A DNA stretch of 64,000 nt from NCBI RefSeq assembly GCF_000004075.3, contig NC_026660.2, positions 248,001-312,000 of the forward strand, written 5' to 3'. Positions 44,909 through 58,098 of this stretch are shown in pieces (within the stretch, counting starts at the first letter, position 1; each line of letters starts with the position of its first letter). The notes beneath the pieces were generated by a model. The model saw only the letters and a program-made list of their open reading frames with translations. It searched no databases and was not told the origin of the DNA. This DNA is from Cucumis sativus (Eukaryota > Streptophyta > Magnoliopsida > Cucurbitales > Cucurbitaceae). Both the position numbers and the translations under genes were made by a program.

Positions 44909-45475
44909 GGCGAGAGAAATTCAAAGGAGAAGAATGGCGGTAAATTACCTAATTTTCATGTTTTTTTTTCTATTTATTTTTAATATTCAACGTTATATTT
45001 ATATATTTTAAATGTTTTTTTAAAATAATAAAAAAAGAATTGTTCAAAAACAAATTTTATTTTACTGTTTTAAAAATGTCATTTATTATTAAACTAATTA
45101 TTAAAAAAATAATCACTAAAAAAACTCATTACATTGATTTTAGCAACATTTTCCTACTTTATTTTTTTTAATTTCATGGATTACAATATTTTTAAAAAAT
45201 GTTGTGCGATTGTTTATCAGAGAATCTTGAAATAAAAATAAGTTAGTAAAATAAATTAAAATACTTATGAGTTATAAGGAAATTTTGAATTTTATTGATA
45301 TATTTTCTAAATATTTGTGAAAAATGTTAGATATTAAGAAAAAAAAGAGTGAAAAGGGAAATAAAAATAAAAATATTTATTTTATTATTTTTTATTTTGT
45401 TTGGCGCTAATCCTCCAGAATTTAATCTAATTTATTGGAAAACCAAGTCGTTGAGATTAGAAAAAGAAAAAAGAA
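44909..45475. promoter_or_regulatory. Divergent upstream region, gene 18 and TAD1
   Basis: This 567-bp spacer separates the ATG of gene 18 (minus) from that of TAD1 (plus). AT-rich; no clear TATA for TAD1, as is common for housekeeping genes. Confidence 0.4.
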
Positions 45476-48400
45476 ATGGAGGATTGGTTATCTTCTCCGG
45501 AGAGGTGGGGAGAGACGATTTCGGAGAAAGTATTATCAGTTTACAATACACTTCCAAAGAAAGGCAAACCTCAAGGTCGTGAAGTCACTGTCTTGGCTGC
45601 ATTTCTCCTTTCTTCTCCTTCACCACAAGGTTCCTTTTCAAAACCCTAAACCATTTCCCCCCCCCCTACGATTTTGAATGTGTGTTAATTTGTCTTCTTC
45701 TTCTTTTTTACTCAATTTAGATTTGGAAGTTGTGGCGTTAGGGACGGGGACGAAGTGTCTTGGTCGCTCGCAGTTAAGCTCAAATGGTGATGTGGTGAAT
45801 GATTCACACGCTGAAGTAGTTGCTCGCAGAGCCTTGATGAGGTTTTTTTTTTAATTCTGTATTTTTCTTTTTGTCTTTTCGTAGTTTGTGTGAGTTTCAT
45901 AGTCTCTGATTTTTCTATGAACATTCTCTATGATTTGGCTTGTTTTGTTGGTGTCTAGTAACTGATGAATTATACGTATCTAGGCTTTTATTTTTCACTG
46001 TGCTAGTGGCTTTTTGAAGTTAGAGATATTGGGGGCATTTGGTCACTCAGTGGAGTTGATAATTATGGGTTGATATGTTGGAATCGTCAATAATTGTGAA
46101 AAATAGATTAAGAAAGTAAGATGGTGTTACTTGGTAAGTGTGAAAAGTAGAGATATATGGAAGATTGAGTTCTTTGTAAACTGTGAGAAGTATTGAAAAA
46201 ATGGAAAGATAGAGCTACTTGATAAATGTGCAAGTTTAATAGTGTTTGCTATTGAAATTGAGTTGTTTGTACCAACCTAAGAAGTTGGTGTGCCAAACAA
46301 CGTGTTTGTGTTTGAGATGGACTTAATAGTACTTTATCCTTTTCCCAATCGGACTTTGTTTACCAGGTTCTTCTACACACAGATTTACCATCAGTCCCAG
46401 AGCAACAGTGAGAGTGAACATCACAAAACGAAAAAGATGCGGTGCGACAATGTAAACAACTTCTTGCTTCAAATAGATGAGGAGGCTGGAGCTGAAAGAA
46501 AATATGTCATGAGAAAGTGCTGGAAATTGCACTTATACATATCTCAGTTACCATGTATATTTTCCATCAATTGAATATTGTTTTTCAAAAGAAAGTTAGG
46601 TATATTGATTTTGAAATTTAATGCTCGTGCATCAATTTATTTTGATTCTTTCTTGGGCTTATCGAAGGTGGCGATGCTTCATCATCAGCTACTAGAGACG
46701 TCCAAGCTAGGTCAGATAATGTGGCACCATGTTTGTTCGATAAAGGTATGGATACTCTACCGCAAGATCAAATGGAAGATAGTGAGTTGAAGTGCATTTA
46801 GCTTGCTTTAAATTTCATGTTTAAGAGGGGAATGTAGCTTACCGTCAAATTTTTTCTTCATTCATGAAGAATGTACGGGTGGATTCAAATTTCAGGGGAT
46901 GATTCACAATGCATAGGCTCAGTTCAGAGGAAGCCTGGTCGTGGTGATACAACATTGTCAGTTAGCTGTTCTGACAAGATAGCTCGATGGAATGTAGCTG
47001 GACTTCAAGGTGTGTCATGTGTTTAACCTTGTTAATAACATGCTGCACTGAGCTTATTTGGGTCATAGTAAGTTATAGTCTGGTTAGGTAGCATTAAAGT
47101 GGCGTTTAGTAGCCCAAAAATATTGCCAAAGCACATGTTTGGTGTGAGTTATTGTTAGCCACAGCTTGTAGCTTTTATCTTCTCTTTTGTGAGTTGTTTT
47201 ATCATGCTTGAATTATTAATTTTAATTAGCTACTGTCAATGTGTTTTGTTATATCTTTTGGCATGCCATCTATAGTGGTGTTCCGTACATCACCATTTGA
47301 CTGACTCTAGTTTAAGGTTTTTATTTGTAATGTAGAAATGCTTGTGCATTAACTGAAATGGTGTCCCCTTCTTATCAGGAGCTCTTCTCTCGTACTTTCT
47401 CCAGCCCGTTTTTCTTTCCTCTATAACAGTTGGATTATCCCCTCATAATGCCAAAAATTGTATAGTAGAGGGACTGTTGAAAAGTGCAGTATGTGACAGA
47501 GTACAATTATTTTCAAATGAGCTAATGAATCCCTTAAAGGTGAATCAGGTATATTAAGCACATATCTTTGGTAAAATGTAGCAGGACAAGATGACTAATT
47601 TATGCTTTATAACTTTTTTAATTCTTTGTGTTAAGTGGATTTGCAGCCACTATTTTGTACAGCTCCAATACCACCGAAGGAGTTTCAACACTCAGAGTCT
47701 GCTTTGAACACTATTACTTGCGGGTAATGTCTCAACTAGATTAAACCTATGTACAAGAGGTATAACATAATTGTGTAAGAAAAAGAGTCTATCTCAACTA
47801 GATCATATTTGATCTCTGCCCCCGGAAAATTAACAGGTATTCTATCTACTGGAATAAGTCTGGCTTGCATGAGGTCATTCTTGGAACTACTGGAAGAAAG
47901 CAAGGAGCCTCTGCTAAAGGGGCACAGTATCCATCTACAGAGTCATCTTTATGCAAGTAATATTATCACTTTTAGCATGGTTTCACTAGCTTGTGAATGT
48001 TATTTAGCTATTCTGATCGGCATTATATAAATTTCTCAGGAAGCGCTTACTGGAAATGTTTTGGTCACTTAAAAGTGAATGCACTACTAAATTTCCTTCC
48101 ACTGACATTTCTTATAGAACACTAAAGGTAAATTTTATTTCCATTCAGCCAGGACACCTATTCTACCTTGAAGAAAAACTGATATGAATTCTCATGTGTA
48201 GAGGTCTTGCGTCATGAATGCACTAACATTGTTTATCATGCTCTATTAGATGCAGACTTGGCTTTTAACATGAAAATTGTTTAGGTTTCACCTTATGGCA
48301 GGTCTGGTGTTGTCAATTGTTCCATTAATCAAAATTTCAGTATATTTTTCTAAATAGAGGATTTTCCAAACTACATAGTACAACATGCATCTGTTTGTCT

Positions 48401-48864
48401 CATATTGATTATTTCCCTATTTCTCTCAGTGCTATTTTCTTGCCAACTTTAAGACGTTAATACAGTAGTTTAAGATGAAATAAACTGTAACCAAATAATC
48501 TTTCAAGGAGTAGAAACATGGAGGATGGATGTGCAAGCCATTGCTCATAGAACTAGGTAGTGTCCCAAGATATTATTCAATAGTAGCAATAGCATAGCTG
48601 GTTCTTGCTTTCCTTATTATATCTGTCACAATTAGTCCATTGTTATGAGTTACAAGATACCTGAAAAATTGTAGTATTGCTTGAATTTTCCACTGTATGT
48701 CATAAACTTCTCATGTGATAATGCTGTCACCTTAATGTTTCAATCTATTGCAGGATGGATCCCAAGATTATTATTTAACATCTAAAGTTTTCAAGGAACA
48801 ACCAGCATTTAGGAACTGGATATCAAAACCGATAAACTACGAGGCTTTCTCCTTTGGATGTTAG
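45476..48864 (+). CDS. TAD1: tRNA-specific adenosine deaminase 1 (TAD1/ADAT1)
   Basis: Ten exons: 45,476-45,629, 45,721-45,841, 46,367-46,554, 46,668-46,781, 46,896-47,009, 47,379-47,548, 47,647-47,723, 47,837-47,956, 48,040-48,127 and 48,754-48,864; 418 aa. The family converts A37 next to the anticodon of tRNA-Ala to inosine. Catalytic signatures are complete: [10 protein letters not shown] (His81 ligand, Glu83 proton shuttle), first zinc Cys155 in QLPCGDAS, second zinc Cys217 in [14 protein letters not shown], plus the KPGRGD loop typical of the A_deamin domain. C-terminus [12 protein letters not shown]. All exon phases join cleanly, so it should be functional. Single gene, unrelated to the clamp array. 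Confidence 0.9.
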
Positions 48865-49779
48865 TGAGGTACGTGTTTTGTTTGCCGTCTATTTTAATGG
48901 CAAACCCAAAGATAAAAGGGGTGAATATAAATGTTTCTGAAGGACCTGCCCCCATGTTTGAAGACAATCTTGTATTGTGCCAATGAATTAGTTTATGGCT
49001 CTTTCATTATCATTATGTTTTATTTTCAACCTCTCGAGGTTCCATAGGATGTTATTAACAACAAATCACACACTACAAACATATGAATTTCAACTAGTAT
49101 AGATTGTAATAGCAATTTTGTTCCCTTGTTTCATCAAAAGTGCTACTCCTCTCCCTCTCTCTATGATTTGAAAAGCTACACTTTTTGCTTATTTCAGTTC
49201 TTTTTAAAGCATTTGCTTTTTTATTATTTAGCTATTAATTGAACCATAACTTCCAACTAAAATAATTGAATGCACTAGAGTTGGGTATTGAAATAATTTA
49301 ACCATGCTCTTACTATTCTAATTAATTTCACCTCGCCAATTATTTATTAGCATTTTATTGAATAAACATGCCAACTTTAGCTAAATAATCTATGTAAACT
49401 TTTGAAACGAAACTACTTTAATTATTAAAAAATATATTTCTTCTCATAATTATTTAAATTAGTAATACGTTATTTTTACCTCCTTATAGATCGATTATCA
49501 ATGTATATGTTTGCAATAAGATCAATAAATTATATTCTATGGTTTATTAAATGTTATTTACAGATATAACGTCATGATGTCAAAATGAAGGGAATTGGTA
49601 AATGACAACGTTGTCAATTAGTTATCTTAGTGGTGTGTACACTGTTGAGTTGTAACCACATGTTTTGAAGGTTACTTTTTAGATTTTTTAGCCTTGGACT
49701 TTTCTAATTCCCATCTCTAAGATTTATATGGACCATATGAAAATCAATTCCTACTCTTCTCATTGAGATCAAAAGCACT

Positions 49780-49846
49780 GAATTCCATTAACATCTCATT
49801 AATGCACAAAGCTTTGAATTCCATTAACATCTCATTAGTGCACAAT
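49780..49846. repeat. 36-bp direct repeat
   Basis: TGAATTCCATTAACATCTCATTA followed by (A/G)TGCACAA occurs twice in tandem at 49,780 and 49,816. Recent small duplication. Confidence 0.9.
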
Positions 49847-50060
49847 TGAGGTTTGAAGAATCCCTGTTTTACATAATCTTAGAAAAAGACAATTGTTTAC
49901 TTATTAGTTTCTTTTTTGTTTATTTGTTTTGTTTTAAATTTTAAATATCCTACTACACAAATACCACTAAATCAAACATCACTCAATAACACAAAATATT
50001 TACTCTTTGAAACACGTATTTATATCTTATCTATTTGATATGCCAAATTAAAATACAATA

Positions 50061-50108
50061 CACCTCTCAAATTGAATCAAAATACACCTCTCAAATTGAA
50101 TCAAAGAT
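50061..50108. repeat. 24-bp direct repeat
   Basis: CACCTCTCAAATTGAATCAAA occurs twice in tandem at 50,061 and 50,085. Confidence 0.9.
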
Positions 50109-51188
50109 TCAACTTTTATGTATATACATATAATTTAATGACTTGAGTAGGTTAGGTTCGTGAGTTGTTTGATAACTAAAACAATAATTAACCATTCATT
50201 AATAAATAAACATCTTAAAGATAAGTCTAATCCATTAAAATAGTGTTTAGATATGGTTTGTATTTATTTTTTATTTGATTTGATAGTTCCTTTTTAACAC
50301 TTTTGACCTCTTTAGCATATGTTAAGAAAATACTTTTTTTTCTTCATTTTGGAATACAATTCTCATCATTTAAAAATTAGGAAAAGTATCTTTTTTTTCC
50401 TAATCCAATGTTTTGAGTATTATTTCAATTCTATTTTTTTTAATATATATATTATTCTTCCTTCTCAATTTAGTTTAATAAATTTAATAACAAATATAGC
50501 TTTTAGCCTATAATTTTATTTTTTAAATAATATAAATTACATAAAAATGTTTTGGATGAAAATATCCCAAACTTACTTCCTCCACCGTAAACTACAAAAT
50601 AAAAATAAATAAATAATTAAAAGCTCCTCAACTAATGAACACAAAATTCATATCTTAGAGATCGACTAATTAGGAAGTACTCTTAGAGTGTTTCACTCAT
50701 CATCTCTCCCACTTTGTTATGGTGTCTGCTATGCAATATCATAACCCCTATATTAACCAACTCAACACTCCATATAAACTTTCTAGATTTGTAATTTAAC
50801 CAACGGATGATTTGTCATGTGAACAAAGGAAAGAAAAGAAGAAGAAGAAAGGTAAAAGATGGGGGAATGGGATATGGTTTAACGTAAGAAAAAAGGTGTA
50901 GTATAGAGCAGTATCACATATTAAATAATTTGGCGAAGAACTATAAGTTGATATAGGAAGACTTTTGACAAGTCGGTCAATACACACTAACTTACCGATA
51001 GAGACGTTAAAACGTGATTTATCCTTTAAATCACAATTTCAACCCTACTCCCCCACCCTTTGTTATTTGTTTATTTATTTTCACTTTACTTCTTTCCATT
51101 AATTTCCATACCAAATTAATCCTCTCTTCCTCCTCTCACTTTTTCTCTCCTCAAATTTTGTTCTTGTTCATTACTTCAAACAACAAAA

Positions 51189-54100
51189 ATGAAACGTTTC
51201 TCTGCTAAAAATCTGCACCAACTCTTCTGCTATCATTCCTCTCCTTCTTCTTCTTCCTCGTCTTCCTTTGTTCAAGCTTCACGATGGCGTTCCTCCAAGA
51301 ATAACCCTTCCTTCAAAACCCTTGCTTCCTTTCTCTTCTTGATCTTCCTCTTCGTTCTCCTCGCCTTCTTCGTCCGTCACGGCTGGATTACAACGGTATG
51401 TTCTTACTTTTTTTTCTCCCGTGTTCATAATATATGTAAGATAGAAGATTCAAACATTTGATATTGAGATATATATCTTTAACTTAAGTTAAGCTTAGAT
51501 AATATCATTCTAAAATAATGGAGTGTTATTGTTTTTCTTTTAATTAAAAAGAAAATAAATATACATTCCTGAGTTATTATTATTATTATTTAGTATATAC
51601 AATCATTCTTATGTTGTATATATCAATTCCCTATATGTCATCTACCTTATATATCAACTTTATTAAAAAGGGCAACTCTTAAAAAATACTAACAATGCAT
51701 CGAAAGGGAAAAAGCTTAGAATTCAAAACACCATGTGTTGTTATTTTTTCTCAAATTGATTTAATTTAAGTTGTCTCCCAAAATTGGATATTTTTTTTTC
51801 AAATTTATTATTAGAATATATAGAGTAATTTATTTAAGAAAAAGAAATAAAATATTTAAACATAAAAGTAATATTTTTGAAGCAAAATTTATGAAAAGAA
51901 TGAAAAGATATATAAAGTAATGAATAAAAATTGATATGGGGAATCGTTGGCAGGCGGAGGGAGAAGATGGGGTTAAGAACAAAAGGTCAAAAGCAGCCGG
52001 CTCAACAAACAACACGTGTCCAGCGCACTTCCGTTGGATCCAGGAAGATCTACGGCCATGGAGAGAAAGGGGAATAACAAGAGGAATGGTAGAACGGGGG
52101 CGTAGAACGGCCCATTTCCGAGTAGTAATCGTGGAGGGGAGGGTGTACGTAGAGAAATACAAAGGTTCAATCCAGACCAGAGATGTATTCACAATGTGGG
52201 GGATTTTGCAACTTGCGAGATGGTACCCTAAGAAATTGCCAGATCTTGAACTCATGTTTGACTGCGACGATCGCCCAGTCGTCCGATCTAATGGGTTTAT
52301 GAATGCAATCTCGGGCCCGCCTCCTTTGTTCCGTTATTGCTCCGATGAGTCCAGTTTGGATATTGTTTTCCCTGATTGGTCCTTTTGGGGATGGTAATTA
52401 TTTTCTTTTCCATTATCTTCTCTTTTTATTCTTCTATTTCCATTTTATTATCATTACATTTTCAAGTCTTCCATTCATATTATATATTGGTAAAAAAAAA
52501 GTCAAAATGTTAATTATATTTACTAATTATTTTTTAAGAGCTAAAATTACTCTTTAAAATGTTGTTAATGGTATAAGTATATTAGGGATGTTGACGGCTC
52601 GGTTTGATTCGGTTTAAAGCTGAAACTATACCTAATGGCAAAAATTGAAAAGAAAAACTCATGCATTTGGTTTCGATTGGTATTGAACCACATTACATTC
52701 AATTTTAGTTTTCAGCTTTTTTTTTTTTTTAATTTTTGAAAACCCCTACCATATATAAATATGAGTTATGTTTTTAATAAAGGGTAATTTTGGATCTTCT
52801 TTTTTTAATATTTATATTTTAAAATATAAATACTAAAATAACCTAAAGTTTATCCTCCAAAATAAATATTTTGAAAGTATAAAAATCAAAATGAATCGAA
52901 ATTGAAAATATATAGACAGGGGCGTGTTATCAATTATGAAGTAGTTTGTAAACTTTTTTTTTTTTTAATACAAGTTGGTCAATGGAAAATTTTCCAACTT
53001 TTTGGTTAAGTTTAAGAGTGAATTAATTCAACTCAGTTAGGTAAAGTAAATGTAGGGTTTTCTTAAAACTTAAGGAAAGTTATTTAAAGTACTAATTAAA
53101 CAAAACAACAAACTTATTAGGCAATAAGTACAATTATTTTTTTTTCTTAAAACAAAAGCTCAAACTATATAAGAACAATGAATAGATTAATGGGTAGGTA
53201 CTATATAAGAACAATGAAGAAGAGTTGTGAAGACATTATATATTGAATGTTTAATTAATTTGTTAAGTTTATTATTTGATATTAATTAGGGGTGAAATAA
53301 ACATAAAACCTTGGAAAATGGTATTGGAAGATATAAAAGAAGGGAACAAGAGGACCAGGTGGAAGGATAGGGTGCCCTTAGCTTATTGGAAAGGTAACCC
53401 CCAGGTCGATCCTTCTCGAAGAGACCTTCTCAAATGTAATCTCACTCAACAACAAAATTGGGACACTCTCCTATATGTTCAGGTAATTTCGCGAGAATTA
53501 AAATATAACTCAACTAACAATATATAATATGTGTTATTGAACACTATGCTAAAAAAACGTTAGACAACGTATTTTGATACCATCTTAATTAAACTCTCTA
53601 ATTTGTCCAATAAACAAATTTAATTAACTATATGTCATTATATTTAAGGTTGCATTTCATTTTTAACAAGTTTAGATTTCTTATTGATATTAAAACATAA
53701 ATTCTTGTTATTCTTTTTTAATAATGAATTAAGCAAGAATATTGTATGCTTGTGTTCAATAAAAGTGTGTAAAATGAAATTAAAATTTGTTTAGAATTTT
53801 AAAAAATAAATAAATAAAATGTGAAGAAAACTGTTAAAAGAGAACTCAACTTATGGAAAATTTTAATGCTTTAGAATCATTAAAAACTGATTTTGGTATG
53901 AAGGATTGGGACAAAGAAGCCAAAGAAGGGTACAAGCAATCAAACCTAGAAGATCAATGCACCCACAGGTACGTAATTCATATTGATATATATACATATA
54001 TATATTATATCTTACTTCAATCATATTATATGTATACTAAAGAAAATATATGTATATATGATAGGTATAAAATATACATAGAAGGATGGGCATGGTCAGT

Positions 54101-54730
54101 GAGTGAGAAGTATATAATGGCATGTGACTCAATGACATTATACATGAAACCAAGATTCTATGATTTCTTCATAAGAGGGATGGTTCCTTTGCAACACTTT
54201 TGGCCCATCAATGACCAATCCAAATGCTCTTCACTTAAATTTGCTGTCCAATGGGGTAACAATAACACCATTCAGGTTCTTCTTCAATTCTCACCTCTTT
54301 TGTTTCTTTAATTTCATTCATTTATATATGTTATAATGTTAATTTGTTAATGACACACATGCAGGCAGAAGCAATAGGAGAAGAAGGGAGCAAATATTTA
54401 CAAGAGAATCTAAAGATGGAATTAGTGTATGATTACATGTACCATTTACTAAATGAATACAGCAAGCTTCTTAAATTCCGGCCAACGGTGCCCCCCGGTG
54501 CGGTGGAGTTGAAGCCCGAGACGATGACCGGCGCCGCCCTGGGTTTGCATAAGAAATTTTTGGAGGATTCCTTGGAAAAGTCACCGAGTCAAACAGAGCC
54601 GTGTGATTTGCCACCTCATGATCCAACGGTTCTCCATGAGTTTCGTGAGAAGAAATTAAATGCCTTAAATAAAGTCCAAACTTGGGAAAAAGAATATTGG
54701 GAAAAACAAAGCAAAGCCAATAATAATTAG
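51189..54730 (+). CDS. GT90/CAP10-type O-glucosyltransferase-like protein
   Basis: Six exons: 51,189-51,395, 51,954-52,393, 53,290-53,482, 53,904-53,968, 54,065-54,275 and 54,365-54,730; 493 aa. Exon 1 encodes a type II membrane anchor (Ser-rich cytosolic segment, TM about 42-61). Downstream come the glycosyltransferase-90 (DUF821, KDELC/POGLUT/rumi-related) motifs: CPAHFRWIQEDLRPW, LELMFDCDDRPVV, FPDWSFWGW, KDRVPLAYWKGNP, CTHRYKIYIEGWAWSVSEKY and FWPI. Expected to sit in the ER/Golgi lumen and transfer a sugar to protein or glycan; the plant substrate is not deducible here. Exon 4 start (AAG|GATTGG) was chosen by family continuity. Intact. Confidence 0.88.
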
Positions 54731-56959
54731 AATTTTTGGTAAGGCCGTTTGAGGCAAACATTACCTCTAGACTATAGTAATTGTTTTTTTTTACAATAAA
54801 TATAATAATTTCATATCTAATAGTGAATATGTTTTATTTGAAAAATGAATAAATTTTAAATTTGAGGCTAGAATAGTTATAAATTAAATTAAATTTTCTA
54901 CATCAATTATGATAGATAATGATATTTTATAAATATTTTAATTATTTAGTTATAATTCAAAAATTACCTTATTTTAATTAGTTTTTCCTTGAAATAATTT
55001 AAATTTAAATTAATTATTAAAAGACGAATGGTGTTGGAAAAAGAAATGAAATGTCCTTCGTCTTTTTGTGGATTCCAACAAATTAAATAATAAGAGGAAA
55101 GAAACAAACAAATTCCCCATGTCATCTGATATTTTAATCTTATTTATATTTCACACACATAACTTAAAAAACGTTCACCTCGAAGTCGTCTTTATAGCTT
55201 TGACTAAACTTTACAAAAGATAATGAACGAGATAAAACGAGTCTAACTTAACTGACATGTCGATGAATGCCTCTGTACCATTTTAGACTACTAACCATTT
55301 TCCTTATGATTTTTTTACATAAATTAAACTTTAAAATTGAATTTATGGTAATCACCATCATGCTAAGCTTACTTTTGGGTAATTCAACTTGTTCATTATA
55401 TATTTAATGTTAATGGACACCCACTTCCAACTTTAGGAGATCACTTTACTTAGTCCTCTCTAAATAAAACGATTTTGACTATGTTTTCACCAATCAAACT
55501 ATATAGCTTAATTGGTTTTATTATATTTTGCTAAGTTCAATTAGATTAAATATTCAAATCTCTCTCCACATAAAATAAAGTAAAAGAATAAATTTAACTT
55601 TCTTTTACTAATAAAACTTAGGTGTTTCAACATAAGTTGTATATATTTAATGAAATCTCACCAAACGTTAATATATATATATGCGTGATAACCTTTTTTT
55701 TTTCTAATGTTCTTTTAGATATCTATCATGTTGTAAGATGAACCCATCAAATATATTTTATTTTATTACATAAACGTTGAAATATGATAGATTAGACATT
55801 TTATCTAACTCTTAAATTCAAAATTATTTAAAGAAATAATAGAACTTTTTAAAAAAATTCATATGCATAGGTGCATAGCTTGGATTAGAAAAGTTAGGCT
55901 TAATGTCAAAATCATTCCATCTCTACTTTGGGAAATTATTTGTAATTTTTTCTCTTTTTTAAACTTTTTTAAAAAAGGTTATCTAGATTTTAATAATATT
56001 CTATAAAAAAATACTGAAAAATATTTATAAATTAAGATTTCAATAACATAAAAAAAAAATATCTAAAATATATACATAAAACAAAAATGTATTAATCGTA
56101 TGAGTTATTACTTCTTTATTTGTGTATTTATAATTTTTTTTGTAACTTTCTTCTACGTCTAAAATACAAATAAAATTATGTTCTAATTACTATATTTAAG
56201 TTACATAAATATTTCATAAAAACAAGAACTTATAAGAAGAAATATTACAAACTTACTTACATATAAGATACATATTGTACGGTTCTTGAGTTATATATAG
56301 AAAAATTATTGCAAACGATAAAACTATCAAAACTATTTATATAATTAAAAGCTCAAATTTTATCGATCATTGTCATGTAAAAGTAGACTAGAGAATAATT
56401 TAAAGGAACGGTACGATGAGCTGAATTATAATAGTTTGTGTTTGGGGTATATATTAGTTTGGACTATAATAGTACGTGTTTGTGGTACATAGGAGTGAAT
56501 ATGATAGACCAAAAAGTCGAGTAGTTGGTCGGTCATAAAATAAGAGGAGTTGGTTTCGAAAAGTTTCAAATAATTTTTTTTTTAATCACTTATAAGTGTT
56601 AAATTAACTCAACCAACCTTTACTCATCGATGTTAGTTTAACATTTTACTAAATCGACTACCGTTGGTTTGAAAAATTCAAATAGTATTTAGTGTAGCTA
56701 GAGTTGATTATTATAGCCGGGTAGAAGGCTTCATTTTTTTTAATTTTGTAAAACCACAAACTAAATAGAGTTTTTAATTTCCATTTTTGGGAAGTAAAAA
56801 AAAAGTAGATTTCTTTTATAATTTGTTTGTTTTAGTAACGGTGTTAGTTTGGAGCAGCCGTGAGTGAAAGTCCACTAAGGAATTCAATTTGAACCAATGG
56901 TTGGTTTCCACATCATTTCAATTTGACAACATTTTTAATAGTTAAAAAGAAGAATAAAC
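54731..56959. other. Intergenic, AT-rich
   Basis: About 2.2 kb between the GT90 gene and the MCTP 5' UTR. I see no gene, RNA or repeat family. Short (TA)n runs only. Confidence 0.5.
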
Positions 56960-57026
56960 GTGTTTGGAGAAGAAAACAAAAACGAACGACCTATGAATAT
57001 TAAAATCCAGAGTCCATTCAACACCT

Positions 57027-57068
57027 CTCTCTCTCTTTCTCTCTTTCTCTCTTTCTCCCTTTCTCTAC
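57027..57068 (+). repeat. CT-rich microsatellite in MCTP 5' leader
   Basis: (CTCT)n/TTTCTCTC run just upstream of the predicted 5'-UTR splice donor. Pyrimidine-rich leaders are common near plant transcription starts. Confidence 0.7.
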
Positions 57069-57212
57069 CTTTCCTTCCTCCTCTAAACACAGATGACCTT
57101 CAACTTCATTTTCATCTTTTTCCCTTCAAATCTTTCTCAAACTTCCATCACTATAACTCTCTGAACAAACCTCATCGCCAACACTTTTTTTTCTCTGACC
57201 ACAATACTGAAG

Positions 57213-58037
57213 GTGTGTTCTTCTGTATTCTACTCTTGTTTAACTTCTTTTTATGGTGCAGATCCTGTGGTTTTCTTTCTAATTGTTTGAAATTTTTTCT
57301 GGGAAATGTAATTGGTTTAGTTTGCGTGGGATTTCTTGTTTCTTCCCTGAGTTTCTTTAAGAACTGACTGTGGGAATGCTTCTTGTTTCTTGGGTTTGTT
57401 ACTGTAGAGATGTTTAAGTTTGGGAATGGGATGATGGGGATGTTGATTTTGTGTTGTGGAACATGGGTTGGAGCCAGGGAGGGATATTGTTGTGGAACCT
57501 CGTGTGTTGGGGGGTTTATTTTCTTGATTTGTTTACTTGGGGCGGGGGGGGAGTGGAATTTGTGTTGGGGGCTTGAAGATACTTAATGCTGTGTAAGAAA
57601 TTTTTAATCTTTCTTTTTTGAAGATTCTGTATATCCTTTTTCTGTTTCTGGGTTTGGCTTAAATATTTTTTTGTTTGTTTCACTTTGGAATCTAACTAAC
57701 TTTGATACCTTTATTACTTTGTTTTTGCTGCCTTTTGCCTTTATTTTCATTTTGGTTCAAAGTGGGTTTGCTTTCTCGACGACTGTTTTCCCCAATTTTT
57801 TTTATAGTTTTGAAAGTTCAATGAATGGGGAAGAAAAATGGATTGCTGATGACAGGAAAGATCAAGGCATGCTAATTTTATCATCTACTGTGTTTTGGAT
57901 TCTGTGGATGCCTTTTCTTTTCGTTTCTACAAATCACATAGTTCTCTTAGTTTAGTGGAAACCTCAAAATTTAAAACTGGAAAGAAAAAAGACTACGCTT
58001 GATATTGTATTGATGCAAATATTACTTCCATTTTCAG
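57213..58037 (+). other. 5'-UTR intron of the MCTP gene
   Basis: CTGAAG|GTGTGTTC donor and TTTTCAG|GTGCTAAAG acceptor bracket an 825-bp T-rich intron. The ATG follows 61 bp after the acceptor. Several spurious open frames fall inside it. Confidence 0.65.
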
Positions 58038-58098
58038 GTGCTAAAGTTTTGGTTGCCATTTCAGTTCATCAGCGTTCGGGTGGTTTGAAAGAAGTTTA

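Larger units (their letters stand above)
48865..51188. other. Intergenic with short tandem duplications
   Basis: About 2.3 kb of AT-rich DNA. Holds two small direct repeats (listed) and CT-rich sequence just before the next ATG (51,118-51,150). No gene is seen. Confidence 0.5.

Noticed and set aside
54471-54761. 96-aa minus-strand frame
   Set aside because: Antisense to the last exon of the GT90 gene, which has conserved motifs.
57383-57955. Two plus-strand frames before the MCTP CDS
   Set aside because: They lie in the predicted 5'-UTR intron and have T/G-biased composition without homology.
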